Source: Paracoccaceae bacterium
GTDB lineage: Bacteria; Pseudomonadota; Alphaproteobacteria; Rhodobacterales; Rhodobacteraceae
Direction: 5' to 3'
Assembly: GCA_022448245.1 (NCBI GenBank)
Contig: JAKVCO010000018.1
Coordinates: 1 to 64,000 of the forward strand
DNA length: 64,000 bases
Shown here: piece after piece, positions 17,325-24,495 of the stretch
How positions within the stretch are numbered: the first letter of the stretch is position 1
How the letters are laid out: each line of letters begins with the position of its first letter
Notes under the pieces: generated by a model
What the model was told of the DNA's origin: nothing
The model's input: only the letters and a program-made list of their open reading frames with translations
Databases searched by the model: none
Translations under genes and position numbers: made by a program

Positions 17325-18325
17325 GCGATACGCAGCTCCGCCTGATCAAATCTGTGCACCTCGGCGGCGCGTGGGTTGAGTTCAATCTTGTCGCCGTGCT
17401 TGAGCGCCACGTTGCCCACAGCGCGCACAGTCAGCGTTTCTGCGAGGCCGGTGCCGTGCACGTGAAAGAACGTGTCCGAGCCCAAATGCTCTGCCACACC
17501 CACGGTTCCTTTCCATTGGCCGCCGCTTTCAACGACGTCGATGTGCTCTGGACGAATGCCGATGGTCTTGGCGCTGTGCTTGGCCGCTTCTTCGCCCTCG
17601 ATAAAGTTCATCTTGGGTGAGCCAATGAAGCCCGCCACAAAGAGGTTCTTCGGTGCCTCATAAAGCTCGATAGGGGAGCCTACCTGTTCGATGACGCCAG
17701 CCTGCAGTACGACGATCTTGTCGGCCATGGTCATGGCTTCGACCTGATCGTGCGTCACGTAGATCATCGTCGTCTTCATGCGCTCGTGCATCTCGGTGAT
17801 CTCGAGGCGCATGCCCACACGCAGTGCGGCATCGAGGTTCGACAGAGGCTCGTCAAAGAGGAAGGCCTTCGGGTCCCGAACGATGGCGCGGCCAATGGCG
17901 ACGCGCTGACGCTGACCACCAGAGAGCTGACCGGGCTTGCGATCTAGGTAATCCGTGAGGTTCAGGCTTTCGGCCGCTGCCGCAATGCGCTTTTTCTGCT
18001 CGTCATCGGACAAGCCCGCCATCCGCATCGGGAAAGCGATGTTCTTGCGCACCGTCATGTGTGGGTAGAGAGCGTAGGTTTGGAAGACCATCGACAGGCC
18101 GCGCTTGGAGGGCGACACCTGCGTGACATCCTCGCCGTCGATCGCAACGGTGCCGGACGTGGTGTCCTCGAGGCCCGCAATCAGCCGCAAGAGGGTGGAT
18201 TTACCGCAACCCGATGGGCCCACGAAGACCGCAAATTCACCGTCTTCGATGGTCAGGTCCAACGGCGGGATGACCTGGACGTCGCCGAAGCTCTTGGTGA
18301 CGCTAGTCAGTTCAATCTGTCCCAT
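17321..18325 (-). CDS. smoK: Polyol ABC transporter ATP-binding subunit
   Basis: A 334-residue ATPase of the MalK/UgpC class that powers sorbitol/mannitol import. Walker A is GPSGCGKST (near residue 38), the ABC signature [13 protein letters not shown] and Walker [15 protein letters not shown]-terminal TOBE-like regulatory domain covers about residues 240-330. It follows the two permease genes by 11 bases and overlaps smoS by four. It is peripheral to the inner membrane on the cytosolic side. Confidence 0.92.
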   Translation of the reverse strand: MGQIELTSVTKSFGDVQVIPPLDLTIEDGEFAVFVGPSGCGKSTLLRLIAGLEDTTSGTVAIDGEDVTQVSPSKRGLSMVFQTYALYPHMTVRKNIAFPMRMAGLSDDEQKKRIAAAAESLNLTDYLDRKPGQLSGGQRQRVAIGRAIVRDPKAFLFDEPLSNLDAALRVGMRLEITEMHERMKTTMIYVTHDQVEAMTMADKIVVLQAGVIEQVGSPIELYEAPKNLFVAGFIGSPKMNFIEGEEAAKHSAKTIGIRPEHIDVVESGGQWKGTVGVAEHLGSDTFFHVHGTGLAETLTVRAVGNVALKHGDKIELNPRAAEVHRFDQAELRIA

Positions 18326-18336
18326 TTTCGTTTTCC

Positions 18337-19170
18337 TTACTTAACGGCGCCGAAGGTGAGGCCCTGGACGAGTTGTTTCTGGCAGAACCACCCCAGGACC
18401 ACGATTGGGCCAACGGCGGCGGCGGATACGGCAGAGAGGCGGCCGAAGAAGAGACCTTCAGGTGCCCGGTTGCCCTCGATGAGCTTGGAGAGCGTGGCCG
18501 CGTCGGTCGTCGTCAGACGCACCGTCCAGTAGGCCTCGTTCCAGCAGAAGATGAAGCAAAGGAGCGCGGTCGATGCTATGCCGCCCCAAGCGAGAGGGAT
18601 CAGGATCTCCTTGATCTCGCCCCATGTGTTCACGCCGTCCATCTGGCCCGCTTCGATGATCTCTTTCGGGATCTCTTTGAAGTAGGTGAAGAGCATCCAG
18701 ACCACGACCGGCAGGTTGATCAGCATCAGCACGACGATGATCAGGAAGTGCGTGTCAAAGAGGCCGAGGCTCTTGGTGAGGAACGTCATCGGGTACAGCA
18801 CGGCCGCCGCTGGAAGCATCTTCGTAGAGAGCATCCACATCAGAACGTCCTTGGTCGCGCGGCTCGGGTTGAACGCCATGGCGTAGGCGCAGGGGATCCC
18901 CACGGCGAGTGCGAAGATCGTCGCGAAGACCGAAGTGATCATCGAGTTACGGGCAAAGCGCCAGTAATCGTAGTTCTCGGTCATGTTCAGATAGTTCTCC
19001 AGCGTGGGCTGGAAGAAGATCAGGAACTCGGGCTTCACCGCGTCTGCGTCGGTCTTGAAGCTTGTCAGGATCATCCAGAAGATCGGGAAGAAGAACAGCA
19101 GTCCGACGATCCAGGCGAGGGTGGCGCGAGAGACGCGGCCAGCTTTCGATGATTGTGCGACGATGGCCAT
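18337..19170 (-). CDS. smoG: Polyol ABC transporter permease, second subunit
   Basis: A 277-residue inner-membrane protein of the MalG type with about six transmembrane segments. The cytosolic coupling (EAA) loop is readable in [20 protein letters not shown], where the Glu-Ala-x-x-x-Gly pattern contacts the ATPase. It sits three bases downstream of smoF in the operon. Together with SmoF it forms the translocation pore for sorbitol and mannitol. Confidence 0.9.
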   Translation of the reverse strand: MAIVAQSSKAGRVSRATLAWIVGLLFFFPIFWMILTSFKTDADAVKPEFLIFFQPTLENYLNMTENYDYWRFARNSMITSVFATIFALAVGIPCAYAMAFNPSRATKDVLMWMLSTKMLPAAAVLYPMTFLTKSLGLFDTHFLIIVVLMLINLPVVVWMLFTYFKEIPKEIIEAGQMDGVNTWGEIKEILIPLAWGGIASTALLCFIFCWNEAYWTVRLTTTDAATLSKLIEGNRAPEGLFFGRLSAVSAAAVGPIVVLGWFCQKQLVQGLTFGAVK

Positions 19171-19173
19171 GGG

Positions 19174-20112
19174 TTACTCCATGAGTGTCTTGCCGATCAT
19201 CCGAAGCAGGAAGATGGCAACGATGTTGGCGAGGATGACGGCGAAGATGCCCGTGGCGCTGGCTGCACCGATGTTGTTGTTGGCGAATTCGCCAATCAGG
19301 TAGGGCAGGTTCTTGTTGCCATTACCGCGGCTGACGATCTCGATCTCGGCGTAGAGGCTGAGGTGGAAAATGGCCTGGATCATCACCACAATGGCGATGG
19401 GACGCCCGAGGTGGGGCAGGATGAGGAAGCGGAACTGGCTCCAGGCACCTGCACCATCGAGGATTGCGGCCTCTTTCTGCTGTTGGTCCTCGGACTGCAG
19501 CGAGGTCATGAAAATGAGCACGGCGAAGGGTGTCCACTGCCACGTCACCATGATGATCACGGCCCAGGCTGAGGTCTGCGTGGCACGGAAGGAGATCGGT
19601 TCAAGCTCTGGCCAGAGGGAGAAGAAGCCCCCCACAACCGGTGCAGCGCGCATCCCGTCGATGAACTCGTTGATGCCGGCGACGGCGATGCCCTGCAGGC
19701 CAAGAACCGGATCAAGGATCATGTTGATCCAAAGGACCGCATTCACCGCAGGCATCACGAAGAAGGGCGAGATCAAGAGGACCCGGACAATGCCGCGGCC
19801 CGCAAAAGCCTTGTTGATCAGGACTGCGATCGCGACACCGAGGATCACGGTGGCAAAAAGGATCGAGCAGACAATCAAGAGGCTGTTCTGGATCGCAAAG
19901 AAGAAGTCTTTGTTATTCAGAACAAATTCGTAGTTTCCGAACCCCCGCCAGTTTGACAGCGATGGCGATGTCCATTCCGGGCGCCGCAGGCTGTTGAGAA
20001 CGTAGCGGATGAAGGAGAAGTAAAGCGTCATCCCCAGTGGGATAAGCATCCAGATCAAGAGCAGGATTACTGCGGGGGTCTGGAGCAGTCGCGGAAGCCG
20101 TCTATCTGACAT
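19174..20112 (-). CDS. smoF: Polyol ABC transporter permease, first subunit
   Basis: A 312-residue inner-membrane protein of the MalF/UgpA type with about six transmembrane segments; the first is LLQTPAVILLLIWMLIPLGM. The coupling loop is in QQQKEAAILDGAGAWSQFRF (EAA-x3-G). It is separated from smoE by 122 bases carrying a stable stem-loop, which should reduce its expression relative to the binding protein. Confidence 0.9.
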   Translation of the reverse strand: MSDRRLPRLLQTPAVILLLIWMLIPLGMTLYFSFIRYVLNSLRRPEWTSPSLSNWRGFGNYEFVLNNKDFFFAIQNSLLIVCSILFATVILGVAIAVLINKAFAGRGIVRVLLISPFFVMPAVNAVLWINMILDPVLGLQGIAVAGINEFIDGMRAAPVVGGFFSLWPELEPISFRATQTSAWAVIIMVTWQWTPFAVLIFMTSLQSEDQQQKEAAILDGAGAWSQFRFLILPHLGRPIAIVVMIQAIFHLSLYAEIEIVSRGNGNKNLPYLIGEFANNNIGAASATGIFAVILANIVAIFLLRMIGKTLME

Positions 20113-20194
20113 GAGCCTATCCTCTGGGCAAAACGGGTTTCACCGTTATGCCGCGCCTGTGGAGCTTTGCATATTAAGGGTTTTCTTAGGGTGG

Positions 20195-20216
20195 GTCTGG
20201 CCTGTGGCGGCCAGAC
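20195..20216 (-). other. Intercistronic stem-loop between smoE and smoF
   Basis: GTCTGGCC (20195-20202) and GGCCAGAC (20209-20216) form a perfect 8-base-pair stem with a 6-base loop. In the mRNA it directly follows smoE, with no U-run. Such structures after binding-protein genes usually stabilise the upstream mRNA or partially stop transcription. Confidence 0.65.
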
Positions 20217-20234
20217 TCCTGGGAGGAGAAGGGC

Positions 20235-21530
20235 TTAGTAGTAGCCCGCTTCCCGCATGATTGCGTCAGCTGCGGACTGTGCTGCAGCAAGCGCATCTTC
20301 GACGGACTTTGCGCCGGACAGTGCAGCGGCCATTTCCTGTGCCACGGCAGAGCCAACTTCCGGGAATTCCGGGATGGCTGCGAACTGAACGCCCACGTAA
20401 GGCTTCAGGTCGGACGCTTCCGGTGCAGCGGAGTCGATGGCTGCGAGCTCAGCAGATGCGAAACCTGCAGCGGCCTGGAACTCCGGAATGGAGTACGTGG
20501 AGGTACGCTGGCCGGTTGGGACGGAGCCCCAGCCGAACTCAGGGTGGTTACCCACGGCCTGCACGTAGTCCTTGGACGTCGCCCACTCGATGAAGTCCTT
20601 GGCGGCGTCAGCGTTCGGCGACCCTGCCGGAACTGCCATTGCCCATGCCCAGAGCCAGTTGGCGCCAGCGGCGGCACCTGCGTTCGGGGACTGAGCATAT
20701 GCCACACCGTCCACCTCGAGAAAGGAGGCTGCGATCGTTGCATCGATCCACATGCCGCACTTGCCTTCATTGTAGAGGGCGAGGATTTCGTTGAAGGAGT
20801 TACCTTCTGAGCCCGGAGGGCCGTAGTTGCCGAGGAGATCAACGTAGAAGTTGATCGCTTCGTTCCACATGGCGCTGTCGAGCTGCGGACGGCCGTCCGC
20901 GTCGAACCAGGAACCACCGAAGGAGTTCACGACGGTCGTGATGAACGCCATGTTGTCACCCCAGCCGGGCTTGCCGCGAAGGCAGGCGCCGTAGACGCCG
21001 TTGTCAGGGTCGTGCATCGCAGCTGCTGCATCTTTGATGCGTGCCCAGCTGTCGTTGTCGTTGACCGTGACGCCAGCTGCGTCCGCGAGGTCCTTGCGGT
21101 ACATGACCATGGAGCTCTCACCGTAGAACGGTGCAGCGTACAGGGTGCCCTCGTGGGACAGGCCTGCGCGGATTGCCGGCAGAATGTCGTCCATGTCGTA
21201 GTCGGCGCCGAAGTTCAGCGGCTCGATCCAACCAGCAGCACCCCAAATCGGCGCTTCCTGCATGCCGATGTTGATGATGTCGTACTGGCCACCACCGGTT
21301 GCGGTGTCGGAGGTGACCTGCTCACGCAGAACGCCCTCTTCCAGCGAAACCCAGTTCAGCTTGACGCCGGTTTCTTCAGTGTATGCTTCGGCCACGGTTT
21401 GCATGTTGATCATGTGGCCGTTGTTGACGATCGCGATCGTCAGTTCAGCGGCATGGCCGTCAGCATGAGCGCCGAGCGTGCCCGCCATCGTCAGCGCTGT
21501 GGCGCCGAACAAGGCTTTCTTCAAAGACAT
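20235..21530 (-). CDS. smoE: Periplasmic sorbitol/mannitol-binding protein
   Basis: A 431-residue solute-binding protein of ABC family 1. It has a signal peptide (MSLKKALFGATALTMAGTLGAHA) and the start of lobe 1 in ELTIAIVNNGHMINMQTVAEAY. YDIINIGMQEAPIWGAAGW and YAAPFYGESSMVMYRKD are typical of the SmoE/DalT group. Three successive ATGs follow a GGGAGG site; the third (21530) has the best spacing, and earlier starts at 21533 and 21536 would only add Met residues. First structural gene of the operon, expected to be made in excess over the permeases. Confidence 0.9.
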   Translation of the reverse strand: MSLKKALFGATALTMAGTLGAHADGHAAELTIAIVNNGHMINMQTVAEAYTEETGVKLNWVSLEEGVLREQVTSDTATGGGQYDIINIGMQEAPIWGAAGWIEPLNFGADYDMDDILPAIRAGLSHEGTLYAAPFYGESSMVMYRKDLADAAGVTVNDNDSWARIKDAAAAMHDPDNGVYGACLRGKPGWGDNMAFITTVVNSFGGSWFDADGRPQLDSAMWNEAINFYVDLLGNYGPPGSEGNSFNEILALYNEGKCGMWIDATIAASFLEVDGVAYAQSPNAGAAAGANWLWAWAMAVPAGSPNADAAKDFIEWATSKDYVQAVGNHPEFGWGSVPTGQRTSTYSIPEFQAAAGFASAELAAIDSAAPEASDLKPYVGVQFAAIPEFPEVGSAVAQEMAAALSGAKSVEDALAAAQSAADAIMREAGYY

Positions 21531-21645
21531 CATCATCCTCCCTGATGTGTTATGTCAGCTCAGGCTAGTTAATATGTAATCGCGCCGTCAATAAAAACTT
21601 ATCGCGAGTAAAGATTTGATTGAGTGATTTTTTTAAAACAGAGTC

Positions 21646-22677
21646 TTAGGCTGAGCCTCTCATGACCAATCTGCCCTCAAAAAGCGTCACTTCACGTTTA
21701 ACGCCGCGTTTTCCGTTCTCTACGAGGGCGAGAATCGTCTCAACACTGCGGGCGCCGATGGCGCCGTAGTCCTGCGAGATCGTCGTCAGGCTTGGGCATG
21801 TATAGCGGGCAAAAGGGTGGTCATCGTGACCTGCGACGCGCAGATCATATTCGTCACCCAACCCGACTTTGATCCCGCTATCAAAGGCCGCCGACAAAAT
21901 ACCGATTGCTAAGCGGTCGTTCGAGCAAAGCAGTGTGTTGGTCGGCAGGTTGCCGCTTTTGATGGCGTGTTTGCCTTCGCGATAGCCGATCTCTTCGAAG
22001 TCCCAGCCATTACCGTCGACGCGGAGGAACTGGGGTGTGTGCCCGAGAAGCTTCATCGTCTCCTCGTAGGCTGCGCGGCGGCGGTATGCGTTCGGGTTGA
22101 TCGGGTCTTTCATCTCAAAGAACGTCGGCGGTTCGCCGGACCGACACAGATACTCGACAATGAGGCCGATACTGTGGGCGTTGTCCGACCCAAAGAACGC
22201 TTCACCCACGCCCTCCAAGTTCGCATCAAAGAGAACGGTGGGAATTTCATCGGCAAACTCGGCAACCTTGTCCGCATGCGAGGCCCGCCCAAGTGGCGCG
22301 AGCAGCACGCCCGCAGGTTTGATCGCCCGCAAACTGTCGAGGTTCGAGATCTCTCGATCGGGGCCGCCGTGCGAGCTCAGCAAAAGCGGGTTGTAGCCAG
22401 CCTCGAGGATGAGACCTTCGATCGTGCGCGCGATAGCCGCAAAGAACGGGTCGATCAGGTTGGGGACGACAAGTCCAATATTCTTGGTTCGCTGACGGTT
22501 CTGGTTGATCGCGTAAATGTTGGGCCGGTAGTCGTACTTCTTGAGCGCAACTTCGATCTTGGCGCGGGTCGAAGGTCGGACACTATCAGGATCGTTGAAG
22601 TACTTGGAAACTGTCGGGCGAGAGATCCCGCTGACGGCAGCGAAGTCCTCCATATTCTTGATTTTCTGACCCGACAT
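21646..22677 (-). CDS. LacI-family regulator of the polyol operon
   Basis: A 343-residue repressor-type regulator. The N-terminal HTH reads KNMEDFAAVSGISRPTVSKYFND, followed by the hinge (YRPNIYAINQNRQRTKNIGLVVP) and a type I binding-protein-like effector domain. The ATG at 22677 follows GAAGGAAGGAAG; the frame extends 27 codons further upstream but those residues are not family-like. It lies 115 bases upstream of smoE on the same strand, which suggests it controls the operon and perhaps itself. The effector is probably a polyol. In R. sphaeroides the smo regulator is of a different family, so this pairing is worth noting. Confidence 0.8.
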   Translation of the reverse strand: MSGQKIKNMEDFAAVSGISRPTVSKYFNDPDSVRPSTRAKIEVALKKYDYRPNIYAINQNRQRTKNIGLVVPNLIDPFFAAIARTIEGLILEAGYNPLLLSSHGGPDREISNLDSLRAIKPAGVLLAPLGRASHADKVAEFADEIPTVLFDANLEGVGEAFFGSDNAHSIGLIVEYLCRSGEPPTFFEMKDPINPNAYRRRAAYEETMKLLGHTPQFLRVDGNGWDFEEIGYREGKHAIKSGNLPTNTLLCSNDRLAIGILSAAFDSGIKVGLGDEYDLRVAGHDDHPFARYTCPSLTTISQDYGAIGARSVETILALVENGKRGVKREVTLFEGRLVMRGSA

Positions 22678-22994
22678 CCGGTCTTCCTTCCTTCCTTCCA
22701 GAAATCTGACACTCAGACGACCCGTCAGATTCACACAATAGTATTTGACGCGCGCCAAATTACCAATTGCAAGCGTAAAGATGTGATTTTCGGATTTTTC
22801 CCGATGATTGTACCCGACCTTGGGAGGCGCCGTGGGGCAGACGTCGGAAATACCTGAATTTCTGGGTGAAAGCGCGGCATATCCGAGCAGCGTGCACCTC
22901 TTATTAGGTAAAATAGAAGATGAATTCTTTGTATGCGCGGTTCTCGAGTCGCGTGGCCAAAACGACGACCACTCAAAGACCTCGGTTCATCCCA
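22678..22994. promoter_or_regulatory. Divergent intergenic region between the LacI gene and the receiver gene
   Basis: These 317 bases hold the ribosome-binding site of the LacI gene and AT-rich sequence around 22730-22800 that could carry promoters in both directions. I found no convincing -35/-10 pair or operator. An in-frame extension of the receiver gene to 22920 is possible. Confidence 0.4.
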
Positions 22995-23411
22995 ATGAAG
23001 ATTCTGCTCCTAGAAAAGACACCAAAGTCGGCCCGCGAGACGCTGGAGACCCTCAGGAAGCTTGATGTTTCCGCGACAGTGGAATGGTGCAGTTCCGTAG
23101 ACGATGCGCTTGCCTCTTTACGCGCATCGAAGGGGGCGCCGTTCTCGGCACTGCTTTTTGATCTGTCGACGGATGTAGAAGGGGCAGGCGGCATCATCGC
23201 GCGCGCCACGCGGCTTGATGTGCTGGGGAAAACGGCGGTCATCGCCATCTCGGACAGCAACTCTAACCAGTGTCGTGCGACGGCGTTGGCGCGGGATGCC
23301 CAGGGATTTCTGCCTAAGCCGCTGGATCCCAAGCGGCTTCAGGAAATGCTCACCAAACGCCGCCTCTATTGGGAGCTGCGAGAGCTTCCCACAAGGTTGG
23401 ATGAATACTAG
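22995..23411 (+). CDS. Single-domain receiver-like protein with a degenerate acidic pocket
   Basis: A 138-residue stand-alone response-regulator receiver. It begins MKILLLEKTPKSARE, has the likely acceptor Asp at about 56 (ALLFDLSTD), a Ser in VIAISDSN and the Lys in GFLPKPLD. The usual two acidic residues after strand 1 (DD) are replaced by a single Glu and a Lys, so magnesium binding and phosphorylation are doubtful. The start at 22995 matches the domain edge; an upstream ATG at 22920 would add 25 basic residues. It is convergent with a BLUF gene across a hairpin. It may act as a phosphorylation-independent partner protein. Confidence 0.65.
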   Translation: MKILLLEKTPKSARETLETLRKLDVSATVEWCSSVDDALASLRASKGAPFSALLFDLSTDVEGAGGIIARATRLDVLGKTAVIAISDSNSNQCRATALARDAQGFLPKPLDPKRLQEMLTKRRLYWELRELPTRLDEY

Positions 23412-23412
23412 C

Positions 23413-23435
23413 GGCAGCGCGAAACCCCCGCTGCC
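23413..23435 (+). terminator. Hairpin at the end of the receiver gene
   Basis: GGCAGCG (23413-23419) pairs with CGCTGCC (23429-23435) across a 9-base loop, followed by ACGTTT. It starts two bases after the stop codon. The short T-run makes it a moderate terminator candidate. Confidence 0.45.
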
Positions 23436-23525
23436 ACGTTTAAGGATCATGAGCCTGCATAGGCGCGCGACGTGGATGCCTGTCGGACTCTTCGGAGCAA
23501 GGCATCCTGACTGCCGCAGGGGGGA

Positions 23526-23954
23526 CTACGCGACTAGTGCCTGCTCGGACAAGGCGTCTGCGTTTTCGAGAACGAACTCCACCAGATCCCAAGGGTCAGC
23601 CGACTTGATATCGAGTTTGCCGTCCCGCATCCCGACAACGTCGATCAGCGAAAGCTGTTCGCCGTTCACGAAACCCATCTGCCAGTCTGGCAGCTGACGT
23701 GCCTCAAGTGGCCCTTCGATGGCGACTTGGACGTCTGTGTGTCGAGGGTCTTTCGAAATCCTCTGCATGGCGTTATTCAATTGATCTTCAGGGCCTTCGA
23801 GATACTGCACGAAGAAATCGCCTTCCCGATGAAGAAACCCCGTCAATCCGATGGGCACGTTCCGCTTGTGGCAGGCCTGCAGGATTTTGTTGTGCTCATG
23901 GGGATCGTCGTCGATCAGAGCGTGGCTGAAGTAGAGTAGAAATTTAAGGTCCAT
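23526..23954 (-). CDS. Short BLUF-domain blue-light photoreceptor
   Basis: A 142-residue single-domain BLUF protein, which binds FAD and senses blue light. Key residues are readable: the photoactive Tyr in KFLLYFSHA (about residue 8), the Asn in KRNVPIGLTGFLHREG, and the Gln in FFVQYLEGP that rearranges on illumination. The Arg-His pair in DPRHTDV is also conserved. A C-terminal helical cap of about 40 residues follows. There is no effector domain, so it must signal to another protein. The neighbouring PAS-GGDEF-EAL protein and receiver are the obvious candidates, since AppA, BlrP1 and PixD link BLUF domains to transcription or c-di-GMP. Confidence 0.88.
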   Translation of the reverse strand: MDLKFLLYFSHALIDDDPHEHNKILQACHKRNVPIGLTGFLHREGDFFVQYLEGPEDQLNNAMQRISKDPRHTDVQVAIEGPLEARQLPDWQMGFVNGEQLSLIDVVGMRDGKLDIKSADPWDLVEFVLENADALSEQALVA

Positions 23955-23998
23955 TGCTCTTCCCTTTTTCGTGCCTTTCTCGGCTAGGGCGCGGTGCT

Positions 23999-24013
23999 TA
24001 ACACTTCCTTAAG
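23999..24013 (-). promoter_or_regulatory. Putative CtrA-binding site upstream of the BLUF gene
   Basis: TTAACACTTCCTTAA matches the TTAA-N7-TTAA consensus of the alphaproteobacterial cell-cycle regulator CtrA. It is about 45 bases upstream of the BLUF start, a suitable place for a -35-overlapping activator site. Confidence 0.55.
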
Positions 24014-24392
24014 CTGCGAAAGCATGGACAGGGGGACGCGACAGGCATCAAGGGCGAGTCTCGTGCGCCGGGACAGGATGCTTGCGGACGGCCCTCAGAT
24101 TCCGCCGCAGCGCATAGTCTGGCTGAGTTTCAACAGCTTGCGTGGTCTGTCATCAAGAGGGGCCTCAACCTTTGAGCGCAAAGAAAGACAAATCTCGCAG
24201 CGGTTGGAGGGGCGCTTAGCAGCGCGTTGCTTCTTTCCTGAGAATTCGATGTCTCTTTTCTTGAAAATGGGCCCAATGCGGTGAGCGGTTTTGCTAAATC
24301 CATGCATTTGGTGCGCACGCTCGAAACACTGGGCCGGGGCCACTGTTCGGCCCGCTCATTTGCCTCAAACGCGACCGACATCCCTGCCTGAT

Positions 24393-24407
24393 TTAACTGA
24401 TAGTTAA
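24393..24407 (+). promoter_or_regulatory. Putative CtrA-binding site upstream of the GGDEF-EAL gene
   Basis: TTAACTGATAGTTAA matches TTAA-N7-TTAA and is also a perfect inverted repeat around GAT. It lies about 88 bases before the preferred start at 24496. Confidence 0.6.
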
Positions 24408-24495
24408 GACAGCTATGACACCTCTTGGCCTCGGTGATGTGGGGTGCCGACGTGGCGGTCCTCTTTGTGTAACTGATTGTCTATGGGTCGATCAT

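Larger units (their letters stand above)
23955..24495. promoter_or_regulatory. Divergent control region of the BLUF and GGDEF-EAL genes
   Basis: These 541 bases separate the divergent BLUF and PAS-GGDEF-EAL genes. No convincing gene was found; short open frames on both strands lack family features. Two perfect TTAA-N7-TTAA sites lie at the two sides, one near each gene (23999-24013 and 24393-24407). Confidence 0.5.

Noticed and set aside
18373-19152. 259-codon frame antisense to smoG
   Set aside because: Highly charged low-complexity translation typical of a reversed permease gene.
21598-21613. Imperfect repeat CTTATCGCGAGTAAAG as the smo operator
   Set aside because: Only five of eight arm positions pair, too weak to call although the position would suit an operator.
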